Made by a program: the position numbers and the translations under genes. This document shows positions 9,665 through 19,039 of a stretch of DNA of 64,000 nt, piece after piece. Numbering within the stretch: position 1 is the first letter of the stretch; each line of letters opens with the position of its first letter. A model generated the notes under the pieces. It searched no databases and was not told the origin of the DNA. It was given only the letters and a program-made list of their open reading frames with translations. This DNA is from Protopterus annectens (lineage: Eukaryota; Chordata; Ceratodontiformes; Protopteridae): the NCBI RefSeq assembly GCF_019279795.1, contig NC_056745.1:1491375503-1491439502 (forward strand). Direction: 5' to 3'.

Positions 9665-10837
9665 ATGGCAGAACTTACTTCCACACAAGGATTACTGCTC
9701 TCACAGGTGAACGAACATTTAAATGACCATGAATTTAACAATTTAGACATTCAGCAACTGGTCAATGTAGTTTTAACTTTGACCAAGAAGTTTCCAACCG
9801 TTAACAGCCTTTCCAAAACATTTCCTGTTACGGAACTCAACATTCACCGTACAGCCGCACAAAGGAATGGATCCACTTCACTTTCGATCAGTGAGTCTGA
9901 CCCGAATGGGAGCTCTGCATTTGAACCTCACACTAACAACAGCCGCAACATCGGCGGCAGCGTGCAGAATTTACATGTTCCTCTCTTGCAGCAGTTAACC
10001 CAGAGTGAAACGCGGGTTATCCAGCCGGTTATGGTGAACAAGACCGCTGCACAACCAGGTACTGTTGACTCAACTGTTACTGTTGACACAAACGTTATTT
10101 TACCAGGTGCTGCTAAAACAAATACCATTTTTGCTGGTTTGAAGCACTGGCTCAACCAGCCTGTGCTCTTACGTGAAGACAGCCCCAATACTACTGACAG
10201 TTTGGCTGCCGACCGTAATGTCATTAAATTTAATATAGTTGAGAATTTAAAACTACTCGACATTATATCTTTTAAAGTTAAAAAGCTACAGCTTGAAGTA
10301 GCATATTTTAAGGAGTGCCTGTCAAGACACCAGGTACCAAAGGGTTTGAGAGCCTGGTGTTTCCCTACTGGTCTAGTTTGTGATTCACCATTTCACCAGA
10401 ATTTGTTACTTTTATTTGACAGGCAAGGTCTCAAGTTAATCGAGATGTTTATCAAGCACTACACTGTAATAATAGACAACTTGAAAGGTGAAATTGGCAT
10501 GTTGGATGAAAATATAACTAATGACACTGACTTTACTCATTATAAATACGAGTATGAACGTATTTTCACCAGTATTAATGGCCAAATCACCAAAATGAAA
10601 GCTACCAAGAACAAAAAACTTTCTCGTGAGAACAATGACTATATTAAAGGGGCTGCTTACCCTAAGCCACCACCTGCACAGGAATGGCTTAACCCTTCAA
10701 ATCATCCTCACACTAATGTTAACAATGTGAGCAACCAGCCTTCTAACAGTCAAATTATGGAAACTTCAGAGCAAGGTTCTTCCCAGTGTAGCTATGCGAA
10801 AGCAGCCTCCTCATCAGGGGGAACAGAACCCGGGTAA
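9665..10837 (+). CDS. PLE ORF1 (conserved N-terminal protein of PLEs)
   Basis: The frame gives 390 residues from the first ATG (9665); the open frame extends 24 bases upstream with no ATG. Residue numbers are from that ATG. The N-terminus (about 1-170) is Ser/Thr/Asn-rich. From about 185 to 310 comes a helical, probably coiled-coil region with FKVKKLQLEVAYFKECL and QVPKGLRAWCFPTG. This matches my recollection of upstream ORFs of vertebrate Neptune/Poseidon-type PLEs (a Leu/Lys-rich helix followed by P-K/R-G-L-R). The C-terminus is Pro/Asn/Ser-rich. The function in those elements is unknown, possibly RNA binding or assembly. It is intact here although the RT downstream is broken. A degraded linker of about 350 bases separates it from the RT. 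Confidence 0.7.
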   Translation: MAELTSTQGLLLSQVNEHLNDHEFNNLDIQQLVNVVLTLTKKFPTVNSLSKTFPVTELNIHRTAAQRNGSTSLSISESDPNGSSAFEPHTNNSRNIGGSVQNLHVPLLQQLTQSETRVIQPVMVNKTAAQPGTVDSTVTVDTNVILPGAAKTNTIFAGLKHWLNQPVLLREDSPNTTDSLAADRNVIKFNIVENLKLLDIISFKVKKLQLEVAYFKECLSRHQVPKGLRAWCFPTGLVCDSPFHQNLLLLFDRQGLKLIEMFIKHYTVIIDNLKGEIGMLDENITNDTDFTHYKYEYERIFTSINGQITKMKATKNKKLSRENNDYIKGAAYPKPPPAQEWLNPSNHPHTNVNNVSNQPSNSQIMETSEQGSSQCSYAKAASSSGGTEPG

Positions 10838-11189
10838 CAACCATTCCAACTGGAATGGGCAGTTAAGGAATAATAACAGGAGAAACCAACGGCTATGATG
10901 GTCAAACCTTGAATGATCCTATTAATCGCAACGCAGCCTTTGACAACCATGAGCCGGGTACCAGCAGCAACTCCTTAAATTTTCACAGGAAGGGCTGAGA
11001 GAACATGGACTCGACCCACAATGGGAGATTCTCCCAAGGGAAGAACTTGGGTATGAACCAGACAACTCAGAGGTAACTGTTGATCCAGCTAGGGATATTC
11101 TAACTGGCGTTTATTGCATCGACAATGTGACCCCTACTAAGAACCTCCAAACTGTCTTTAATAGTGGCCAGGATTTTAAGATCTTCAAT
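10838..11189 (+). other. Degraded linker between PLE ORF1 and RT
   Basis: There is no open frame. Short Asn/Gly-rich coding-like remnants continue the style of ORF1's C-terminus, so the original reading may have run on towards the RT before stops accumulated. I see no separate gene. Confidence 0.4.
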
Positions 11190-13120
11190 TATTCTAGTAT
11201 AGAAGTGAACATTTCCTTGGCGGACTTATTAGCAAAAGGTTTAACTTTTGTCCCTGATTTAAAGGGCTAGTGTTGCAAGAACAATGATTGATCTAAGGTT
11301 ATTTGTGCGTAAAATTAATTTCCAATTTTTGTTTAAAGAATAATCTAGGGTGAGGAATGAATGAAACGTGTTCAGTACTTTTAATCCACCATTATCCCCT
11401 GGTTTACTAGTGTTTGAACAAGTTTATGAATTGGACTTATGTAACAAACTTGAACTTAAGACGCATAGGCCTTCAGGCATAGTCAGTAATTTTACAAAAC
11501 AGGAATGGGAGAGGTTGAACTATTTAAGCTTTCAGAATGTTAGAGTTGTTAAGCCTGATAAAGGTGGAGAGCTTGTGTTTTTTGATAATGACGACTACAC
11601 CAGACGTATGTTGAAGTTACTTGACTCTGATCATTACATTTTAGCTTCTATGAACGAAATGAACCGAGCCCAGCAGAAAAAAAGTATTTCTTAATGATTT
11701 GCTTATAGAATACAGGATTTCTTTGGAACTATATAATTACTTGTCTTGTTTGGCTCCTCTTACCCCAGTGATTTTTGGAATTCCGAAGTTCCACAAGGAC
11801 CTTGAGGACCCACCGCTTTGGCCTATAATTAATGGGAGAAATTCCATTATGTATCCATTGGCGAAGTACGTAGATACAGCATTAAAGCAATTTGTTGATA
11901 CATCTGATTACATCTGTAAAGATTCAAGGTCGTTCTTGAACAGCATCAATGGTCTGGAGTACAAGGATGATATTGTGCTCTTGACCATTGATGTTAAAGA
12001 CCTTCACACTAATACCTATTGACACGGGCATTGAATGGGTAACTAGCTTAATTAGAGCGAAAGGTTGCTCAGAAAGAGAAAACGAGCTTTTAGAGGAATT
12101 ATTAGATTTAATTTTGAACAAGGTGGTGGTGCTGCGGTAGCATTGTCGCCTCACAGTAAGACGTTGTCCCGTTCGATTCTTAGCCAGAGCATCTTCTGTG
12201 TGGAGACATGCGTGAATGGGCGTACCTTCGTTGAAGGTTGTGCATCAGAGCTGGCAACTCGGCATGTAAAAATCTACTGCCAATCATTAGCGGACTGGAG
12301 TTCCGCTGTGGCGACCCCTAAGCGAGGAAAAGCCGAAAGACACAACAACAATTTTGAACAATTATTTTATGTTTGATGGATGTTATTATTTGCAAAAGAT
12401 AGGTGTTGCAATGGGCTCTCCATGTGTGGTAAGTTTTGCAAACCTTGTGATGGCCCACTGGGAGCAGCACCATGTCTTTAACAACAATATGTTTAGGAAG
12501 AACATTTATTACTATACCAGATATTTGGATGATGTCTTCATCATGTTTGAAGGTACCATAGATGGCATCCTGAATTTTGTGACCTATTTGAACGAATCCA
12601 CTCAATTTTTGAAATGTACCCACAATTTGGGAGTGGAGAGTATAACTTATCTAGACGTTGAATTATATAAGGATAGAAATGCAAACTCAATCAAAGCCAG
12701 GATACATAGGAAACCAGTCTATTCCAACTCATTCATTTACTTCACCAGTTGTCACCTTACTAGTAAAAAAGATCAGTAGTGAAGGGACAACTGGTGAGAG
12801 CGGCCCGGATGCTGTCCGATGAGGAAGAATTTAGAGCTGAATGTCAACTGTTAAATGACATGTTTTTAAAACAGGGTTATCCCATACAGTTATTGGTCAA
12901 TTTAGTTTTTGAAGTACAGCATAAAAGGTCTAATGGCGAATTTAAACCTATCCTAGCACGAAGTCTCCATTTGAATGGTCTACAGACTACCTGTACTGAC
13001 CATTCACAATCAGTAAAATCCGATTCATTTAAGGTCACTTTTATCACATCCTTTAGTCTTGATGCCCCTGTTATAAGACAGATTATTTTTAAAAACTGGA
13101 ATCTATTAGTGTCAGAAGCA
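11190..13120 (+). pseudogene. PLE 2 reverse transcriptase, broken and split by a SINE
   Basis: A conserved N-terminal block reads VNISLADLLAKGLTFVP (11203-11253) and, after a stop, IDLRLFVRKINFQFLF (about 11287-11335). Next comes 11368-11694 with VRVVKPDKGGELVFFD, the PLE-type RT entry motif. A shift in an A-run (about 11680-11687) leads to PVIFGIPKFHKD and a PIINGRNSIMYPL block (11699-12022), then motif A LLTIDVKDLHT and another shift near 12010. The SINE lies at 12121-12349. Beyond it are motif B VAMGSPCVVSFANL and motif C TRYLDDVF (about 12400-12545). A last shift near 12775 enters KGQLVRAARMLSDEEEF and QGYPIQ. Similarity stops about 13120 after IIFKNWNLLVS; the GIY-YIG domain is absent. 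Confidence 0.8.
12121..12349 (+). mobile_element. SINE inserted in PLE RT, exact 11-bp target-site duplication
   Basis: The 229-bp insert is flanked by identical AATTTTGAACA copies (12110-12120 and 12350-12360); removing it rejoins the PLE RT reading. Its head resembles a tRNA-type polymerase III promoter: an A-box-like stretch at about 12126-12140 and a B-box-like GTTCGATTCT at 12171-12180. The tail near 12301-12335 contains CCGCTGTGGCGACCCCTAAG, which resembles the L2-type 3' tails shared by fish and amphibian SINEs (HE1/DANA/V-SINE group). It ends in an ACAACAACA run. The exact family name is not certain. Confidence 0.8.
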
Positions 13121-13189
13121 GACGTGGACCCTATACACACATACAGAATAATAAAATGTTGTTGGTGGGGGTATGTTTGTGACTAAAAG

Positions 13190-13730
13190 ATGAAGGAGGC
13201 TGAGAGTGGTTACCTGAGATAAGACTTGGTCTAGTTAGTTGTTTAACCATTTGAGTGAGTCCACTGGTAAAGAGCAAGTCACTTAGCTCTTCTTTTGAAA
13301 GACATAGAAGGTTTATATTGAAGTCTCCAATTAGTGCTGTGTCTTTGATTGACCTATTGCACTGTACGCATTGCTGTAAAAGGTTTCTGTATTTGGTAGG
13401 GTTGCTTTGGTTGTGGGGAGGCAGGCAGAGATTACTGTCCGAGGAGATGATTGTCTGTCAGTTTAATATTCTTACCAGTAACCAATTGGGCATCATGGTC
13501 ATTGGCAGAGTTGTTTTGACCTACCAGGGTCACTCTTAGGCTATGCTCTTTAGAAGTAGTGATCCTCCACTAATTCTAAATCCAGAAAAAACGTTGTGAG
13601 GGTAGTAAGTAAAGGGACAGCTTAAGTTACAAGGGGATGTGCTGACCAATGATTCCATTACATTGGGTATGTGTGGGTCTGTGGAGCTCAGAAAGCCTTT
13701 TATTTGTTGCAATTTACTAGGTAGCCCACC
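13190..13730 (-). pseudogene. LINE AP-endonuclease domain relic
   Basis: On the minus strand the conserved blocks follow in order. ISAGGLPSKLQQIKGFLSST (about 13735-13675) is the domain start. TYYPHNVFS and RISGGSLLL follow (about 13610-13550, the RGGG-like block). Then come LCLPPHNQSNPTKYRNLLQQ (about 13425-13365, the YRPP-like block) and ALIGDFNINLL (about 13345-13310), with the catalytic GDFN intact. ELSDLLFTSGLTQMVKQLTR follows (about 13295-13235). Frameshifts occur between blocks and no RT follows. It differs clearly from the CR1 copy (2700-6756) in every block, so it is another LINE family that I cannot name. Confidence 0.7.
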
Positions 13731-13982
13731 AGCACTGATTAAGACAATGGATAGGTTTGCATCATCAGCACTGATTAAGAGGGTGGATAGGTTTTGCATC
13801 ATCAGCACTGACTAAGAGGATGGAGAGGTTTGTATCATCAGCACTGATTAAGACAATGGATAGGTTTGCATCATCAGCATTGATTAAGAGGATGGATAGG
13901 TTTGCATCATCAGCACTGATTAAGAGGATGGATAGGTTTGCATCATCAGCACTGATTAAGAGGATGGATAGGTTTGTGTGGT
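13731..13982. repeat. 36-bp tandem repeat, 7 copies
   Basis: Units begin AGCACTGATTAAGAGGATGG and end GGTTTGCATCATC; two of the seven carry AAGACAATGG instead, and one has an extra T (37 bp). On the minus strand a unit reads as 12 residues including NLSILLISA. This is the same phrase that begins the adjacent LINE endonuclease relic, so the repeat seems to have grown from its coding sequence. Confidence 0.9.
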
Positions 13983-15595
13983 GTGTATGGGCATTTTGAA
14001 GTTGTAATTGTGGAAGGCTAAGGGGGGGCTGAGTTGGGCTCCATGGAGCTACCTTCTAGAACAGAAATGTGCACTCTTAAGTCTTGTAGCGACTTTAAGG
14101 AGCTTTAATTTACTGGGTTGTGTACATGAGGGTACCTTGTGTGTGACTGGGTATTTAATTAAGCAAGTCATAGGTGGGATTGAGGGGACTGCCAGGGTTG
14201 TTCCTCTGTATAAGAGACAGTTGAAAGATTTGCTTACGAGTTGTGGTGTGTTACAGTGGAGGAGGTATGTCTGAAGTGTAAATTCTTGATGGTTATAATG
14301 AATCAGGTGTGTTGTTTTGTAGAGCTATGGGCAGTAAGTCATATTTGGCAGAGAGAGAGTAACAACGTGGTAAATGATGTGGATGAATTGGAAAGAAAAC
14401 GGAAGAGAAGGAGGTAAATTCGAAGCAGAGTAAGTAAGGGGCTGGGGGTTTTGTTAAAGTACATAGAAGTCTAGAGGTAAGTATTTGTATTGTTTGCATT
14501 AGAGGTAAGTATCTGTATTGTTTGCATAATTGTTCTGATTGATATACACTTTGTAGTTTGGACAGTAGCCTGGGAAGGAAGAGTCCTGGCATGGGAAATT
14601 ATAGGAAAGCAATGCTAGTGGACGGTATACATTTTAAAAGTGTAAGGAAGAGCTTTAACTAATTAATTTATATAGCAGATTATACACTTGGAGTACTGGG
14701 GCAGATGGGGGATAGGAGGTGGGAGGGAGCAAAGCAAGCTGCAAATTAGTTGACTGAGCATGGCCAATTAGTGCATACATGCGCACAGAGGCTCTGAGGA
14801 GAGGACCAGTTAAAGGAGATAAGCAATAAGGAGCAAACCGGACAGTGGCAAAAGGCATAACAGATACAAAAATGCTACGGAAAGACGTTCATAATTTTTG
14901 TGCCCCAATCAAGTGCTGTATGACAGTCTGTGTGGCTGTTCTATGTTAGGCAAGGCAAGTCTACTGCAATGGGCTACATTTTGTGAAGTGTAGAGTTCAT
15001 GTTAAACAGGGCGTTTTAGGACTGTGCAAACTCAGCCAGAAGGTCATTCCCTTGCTAAAATTCACAGTTGCACAACTACAGGAAGAAAATAATGTTAAGT
15101 CCATCTTACCTACCCACCAAGTAGTGAGTGACAGCAGAGCTACCAGCTGTAGGAGAGTGCCATTGGAGCTGCTGCTTGACAGCGAGGGTTGCAGTGACAA
15201 TGCAGTTGGTGGGTTAATACTGTTTTTCTTTTGATACTTTTTTCTGCATTGTTTGGCTTGGCATGCATTTCTACATACAGTTTTAGAGGGATCACCATGT
15301 CAGCTATAGCTATCTTAGGTACATGGGAGTAAACTGAGCACCTGGGGAAAACCTATGCGGGGAGGGCATGCAGAGTCTGCATAGAAGACAGCCCATTCAA
15401 GAAGTAACCTGGAGAAGGAGGATTTTAATAATTTTCTACGAGACCTAGGAGGAACTGGTATTCTATTAACACAAGGATTGATGATAGGCACAGATGAAAG
15501 GAAAAGAGTATTCAGACAGACAAAAGAATTAATGTTTGATTACAACACTAGTATCAGTACTGGGGAATTCCAAGATGGCTGCACACTGAGTAAAG
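13983..15595. other. Unannotated spacer
   Basis: No gene is recognisable. Minus-strand frames of up to 99 codons (14293-14592) have no known motif and are interrupted on both sides. There is a local duplication of TTAGAGGTAAGTATCTGTAT-like sequence near 14470-14525. The LINE relic may continue leftwards in its own direction for a few hundred bases, but I could not confirm this. Confidence 0.4.
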
Positions 15596-15817
15596 TACAG
15601 TTGTGTACACTTACCATAAATGCAGATGTTCGAGTGTATTCACTGTTGCAGTCATTACATTTGGGTAATCTGCTGGCAGGTTGCCCTCAGTCGGCCTGAT
15701 TAACAAAATCTTGGGTCCTGCGTCGGTTGCTGTCCCTTATTCTGTGATGTCAGGTCATCAGGGGTATAAAACATGCAGCTGATGCCATTACATCAGTTTT
15801 TCTTGCCCCAGATGTCA
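15596..15817. repeat. Left ITR of DIRS copy 1
   Basis: From TACAGTTGTGTACACTTACC to the TTCTTGCCCCAG stretch, most of this is the reverse complement of 20982-21165. It includes GGGGTATAAAAC (TATA-like, 15765-15771 on the plus strand). The outermost about 50 bases are not shared with the right ITR, but their complement recurs in the ICR. Confidence 0.85.
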
Positions 15818-15974
15818 GGTCCCCCCCAAATGGTGAGCAAAATATAAATAAGTAATTAAAAACACAAAAAATATACCTCCAAAAAAAAGAAAATACACCA
15901 AAAAGGCTTTTAAGCATAGTAAAAGAAAGTAGAGGTATAGTAAGAGAAAAGCAGGGGGCTGGAGGGAGGGTAAC

Positions 15975-16080
15975 CAGGACTGCAACAGTGAATACACTTG
16001 AACATCTACATTTATGGTACGTGTACACAACTGTACTATGTTCTTCATGTTTCACTTTTGCAATCATTACATTTGGGTAG
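15975..16080. repeat. Internal complementary region of DIRS copy 1
   Basis: The first half (from CTGCAACAGTGAATACACTT to CACAACTGTA) is the reverse complement of the outer left ITR. The second half (from ATGTTCTTCATGTTTCAC to ACATTTGGGTAG) is the complement of the outer right ITR. Together they template the joined ends, as in the DIRS circle-closure model. Confidence 0.85.
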
Positions 16081-16110
16081 ATTCCCAAAGCTATGGATGG
16101 GAGGATGGAT

Positions 16111-17320
16111 TTATACAGCATTAAGACCGTCTATAAGGCCCTGCAAAACAGCAGTGGCAAAGCCAGCTCTGGATTTAGAGAAAATTGTTAAATGGTAATG
16201 CTTGGTGAAAGTATGAACTGAACTCCAGGTAGCAGCTTCTAGAATATCCCTGGTAGGAACACTTCTGAGAAAGGCTGTAGAAGTAGATGCAGTCCTGGTG
16301 GAATGAGATCTGATCCCCTGGGGGATAGGTTTTCCATGGTGCTTATAGCAGAAATAAATACAATGGCTTATCCATTTAGAAATGGTTTGTTTAGAAATAG
16401 CCATCCCCTCTGCCCCTGCAGCAAATGCTACCAGCAGTTCAGATTTTCTTCGAGATTTAGTCCTGTCCAAGTAAAATCTAAGTTGTCTGTGTACATCCAA
16501 TAAATGCAGAATCCGTTCCCCCTTGTTCTGTGGATTGGGAAAGAAAGTTGGCAAATGAATGGACTGATTAAGAGCCACACTGGATACCACCTTGGGCATG
16601 AAGAATGGATTAGTCCTGAGTGACACCCTGTCCGCATGAAAGATGATGAAAGGCTCCACTGCCATAAAGGCCTGTAATTCAGATATCCTTCTAGCTGAAG
16701 TGATTGCTAAAAGGAGGGCTGTTTTCATTGAAAGAAATTTTAAGTCTGCAGTAGCAGCTGCCTCGAAATGAAGTAGAGTGAGTTTCTCCAATACACAGTT
16801 AAGGTCCCAGGCAGGGGCTGGAGCTCTCCTGGGTAGTCTCAAGTTTTTGGCCGCTCTGAGATACTGCTTTAGCAGAGGATGAGAGAAGAGGGGGGTCTTT
16901 GTTGTAATGAGCTGAAATGGCTGAGGCATGGATTTTAATGGAGGAAAAAGACAGACCCTTGTGAAGCATCTCAGTTAAGTATTGCAAAATCTGTGGTAAA
17001 TTGGGCGCTGCTGTGCTCATCCCTTGAGATTGATTCCAGGCACAGAATCTTTTCCATTTGTCAGCATAAGATTTTCTAGTACTAGGTCTTCTCGCTTCCA
17101 AAATGACATCCATCACAGGTTTGCTGAGGGATGCTAAGGGGGAATTTAAATGATTAACCAAGCTGCAAAATTCAATGTTTGGAGCTGAGGGTGCAGAATT
17201 TGGTTTTCCTGCTGAGACAGTAAGGAAGGTGTCTGAGGCAGCTGCCATGGAGAAATTTGTGACACTGCGCAGGAGTGGGTACCAGTGTTGGCGTGGCCAG
17301 TCTGGAGCAATCACAATCAT
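16111..17320 (-). pseudogene. DIRS tyrosine recombinase (one frameshift)
   Basis: The minus-strand reading begins at 17320 and carries the N-terminal core-binding part with RRPSTRKSYADKWKRFCAW and SSIKIHASAISAHYN. A frameshift in a short homopolymer near 16890 moves it to the 16929-16111 frame. That frame holds the catalytic domain, numbered from 16929: the first Arg in AITSARRISEL (Arg80/81), HSTR (His209, Arg212), Trp235 in AATWSS and the nucleophile Tyr245 in FTKHYHL. All catalytic residues survive. YR would integrate the circular cDNA of the element. It lies just downstream of RT-RNase H, 149 bases from its end. One repairable-looking lesion suggests this copy died recently. Confidence 0.85.
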
Positions 17321-17469
17321 TTTTGGTTTGTCCCGTTTGACTTTTAGTAGAACTTTGGAGAGCAGCAGCTAAGGGGGAAAGGCATAGACTGAAAGGTTTG
17401 TCCAGCTGAAGGACAGAACATCTACTTTCCAGGCTTTTTGTGAGGAGTTCTTGTGCAAAATTTGTCCAA

Positions 17470-18924
17470 CTAGTAGTTCTGGGGTGAGGCAAAAAGATCT
17501 ATGTTTGGGCTTCCCCATTTGCATGTCAACATGTTGAAAATCCATGGTTCCAGTTTCCATTCGTGTGGGTCCATGAGATTTCTCCTTAGTTCATCTGCCA
17601 GGATATTCAGCTTTCCTGGCAGGAATTGAGCTTGTAGGTGTACTTGGTAGCTCAAGGCTGTGTTCCACAATGCCATGGCTAGTCTGCAGAGGGGGTAGGA
17701 ATGTGTACCCCCCTGCTTGTTTATGTACCACATAACTGTGGTGTTGTCCGTCTTTACCATTAGTTGCCCTGGATGAAGGTAGTCCTTGAAGGCTGTCAGA
17801 GCATTCTGTACAGCTAATATTTCTTTTTGATTGATATGAAGATGCATTTGAATTGGGCTCCTATTGCCCTGAATGCACTTGCCTGCCAGATGAGCTCCCC
17901 ATGCATAGTCTGATGCATCTGTATTTAGGAATTGGGCGGCAGGGGGTGGTGTGAATGGCAGTCCCTTGTTTTGGTGGCAGGCCTCTGCCCACCATAGGAA
18001 CTCTAGCTGCAGGCAAGGTATGAAAGGAATCATTGTTTCCAGGCTGTGAGAATGTTGACTTTTTAAGTACCACTGAAATTTCCTCATATGCAGTCTTGCA
18101 TATGGAATTAGAAGAATGCAGAAGGCAATGAACCCCAAGGCTTGCAGTATTTGTCTTGCAGATAGCAGGGTTTTTGTGGCCACCTGTTTGAAGTAAGTCA
18201 CCAAATGAATTTGCTTTTCTGGTGTAAGGAAAGCCATCTGGGCAGTTGCATTCAAGCTTGCACCCAGGAATGTAATTTTTTGAGAGGGTACAAGTTGTGA
18301 TTTCTTTTCGTTTATGATGTACCCTAGACAAGTTAGAACCCTTTTTACAAAAGCCAGATGATTTAAAAGAGTGGCCTGGTTTTCTGCCTGAATTAGACAA
18401 TCATCCAGGTATGGATATATCTGAATATTTCTTTGCCTGCAAAATGCAATTACTGGAGCCAGGCACTTTGTGAATACCCTGGGGAAAGTAGACAAGACAA
18501 AGGGCAGTGCAGAGAACTGATAATGCAAGTAGCCTGCTTTGAAGAGGAGGTATCTTCTGCAAGATTCCCTGATTGGGATATGCAGGTAAGCTTCTTTTAA
18601 ATCTAGAGTTGCCAACCAGGCATCCTTGCTTAGCATAGGAAGTAAATGGTGAAGAGTCAGTATCTTGAATTTTGGAATGTCCAGAAAGGTGTTTAGAGAA
18701 GACAGGTCCAGAATTGAATGCCATGATTTGTCCTTTCTGGGTACCAGGAAAAGTCTGGAATAGAAACCTTGTCCCTTTTCCTCTTCTGGCACTAGTTGAA
18801 TAACCCCCATGTTTAGGAGGGAAAGTACTTGTTTTTGAGCCTCTGCCCACTGATTTGGGGGCAGGTCTGGCCACCCATTTGGAGTTGACAACATGTGGAA
18901 ATGAAATCTGTATCCCTGGGACAC
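17470..18924 (-). CDS. DIRS reverse transcriptase-RNase H
   Basis: An uninterrupted 484-codon frame is counted from the ATG at 18924; the natural start may lie upstream in an overlap with gag. RT motifs: FYSRLFLVPRKDKSW (54-68), motif A LATLDLKEAYLHIPI (Asp108), motif B ALPFVLSTFPRVFTK (139-153) and motif C YLDD (172-175). The RNase H domain has NTDASDYAWGAHL (Asp336), INQKEILAVQNAL (Glu368), VKTDNTTVMWY (Asp393) and LPGKLNILADELRR (Asp444). It ends with NIDLFAS, common to DIRS elements. Motif B has V where most relatives have G (LPFGLS), a possible weakening. It copies element RNA into cDNA. Confidence 0.9.
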   Translation of the reverse strand: MSQGYRFHFHMLSTPNGWPDLPPNQWAEAQKQVLSLLNMGVIQLVPEEEKGQGFYSRLFLVPRKDKSWHSILDLSSLNTFLDIPKFKILTLHHLLPMLSKDAWLATLDLKEAYLHIPIRESCRRYLLFKAGYLHYQFSALPFVLSTFPRVFTKCLAPVIAFCRQRNIQIYPYLDDCLIQAENQATLLNHLAFVKRVLTCLGYIINEKKSQLVPSQKITFLGASLNATAQMAFLTPEKQIHLVTYFKQVATKTLLSARQILQALGFIAFCILLIPYARLHMRKFQWYLKSQHSHSLETMIPFIPCLQLEFLWWAEACHQNKGLPFTPPPAAQFLNTDASDYAWGAHLAGKCIQGNRSPIQMHLHINQKEILAVQNALTAFKDYLHPGQLMVKTDNTTVMWYINKQGGTHSYPLCRLAMALWNTALSYQVHLQAQFLPGKLNILADELRRNLMDPHEWKLEPWIFNMLTCKWGSPNIDLFASPQNY

Positions 18925-19039
18925 TATTTTTAAAACTCATTTGCCCTGGGTTATAAGTGGCCAGTTTTTTGCACGAAGAGCCAGTTTTCCCCCCAAAGGG
19001 GCAGCTGAGAGGTAAGTGCTTGGTAATTTTAAAGGAAAG

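Larger units (their letters stand above)
9141..13125 (+). mobile_element. Penelope-like element 2 (3'-truncated, with SINE insertion)
   Basis: Reading rightwards, this copy has a pLTR (9141-9640), ORF1 (9665-10837), a degraded linker and the RT (about 11190-13120). Similarity to PLE 1 ends near 13125, before the GIY-YIG domain, so the 3' end is lost. A SINE splits the RT at 12121-12349. The two PLEs abut head to head at about 9140. PLE copies preceded by an inverted truncated partner are known for this class. Confidence 0.8.

Noticed and set aside
14293-14592. Minus-strand 99-codon frame
   Set aside because: It has no recognisable motif and low-complexity composition, and the surrounding sequence is interrupted by stops.
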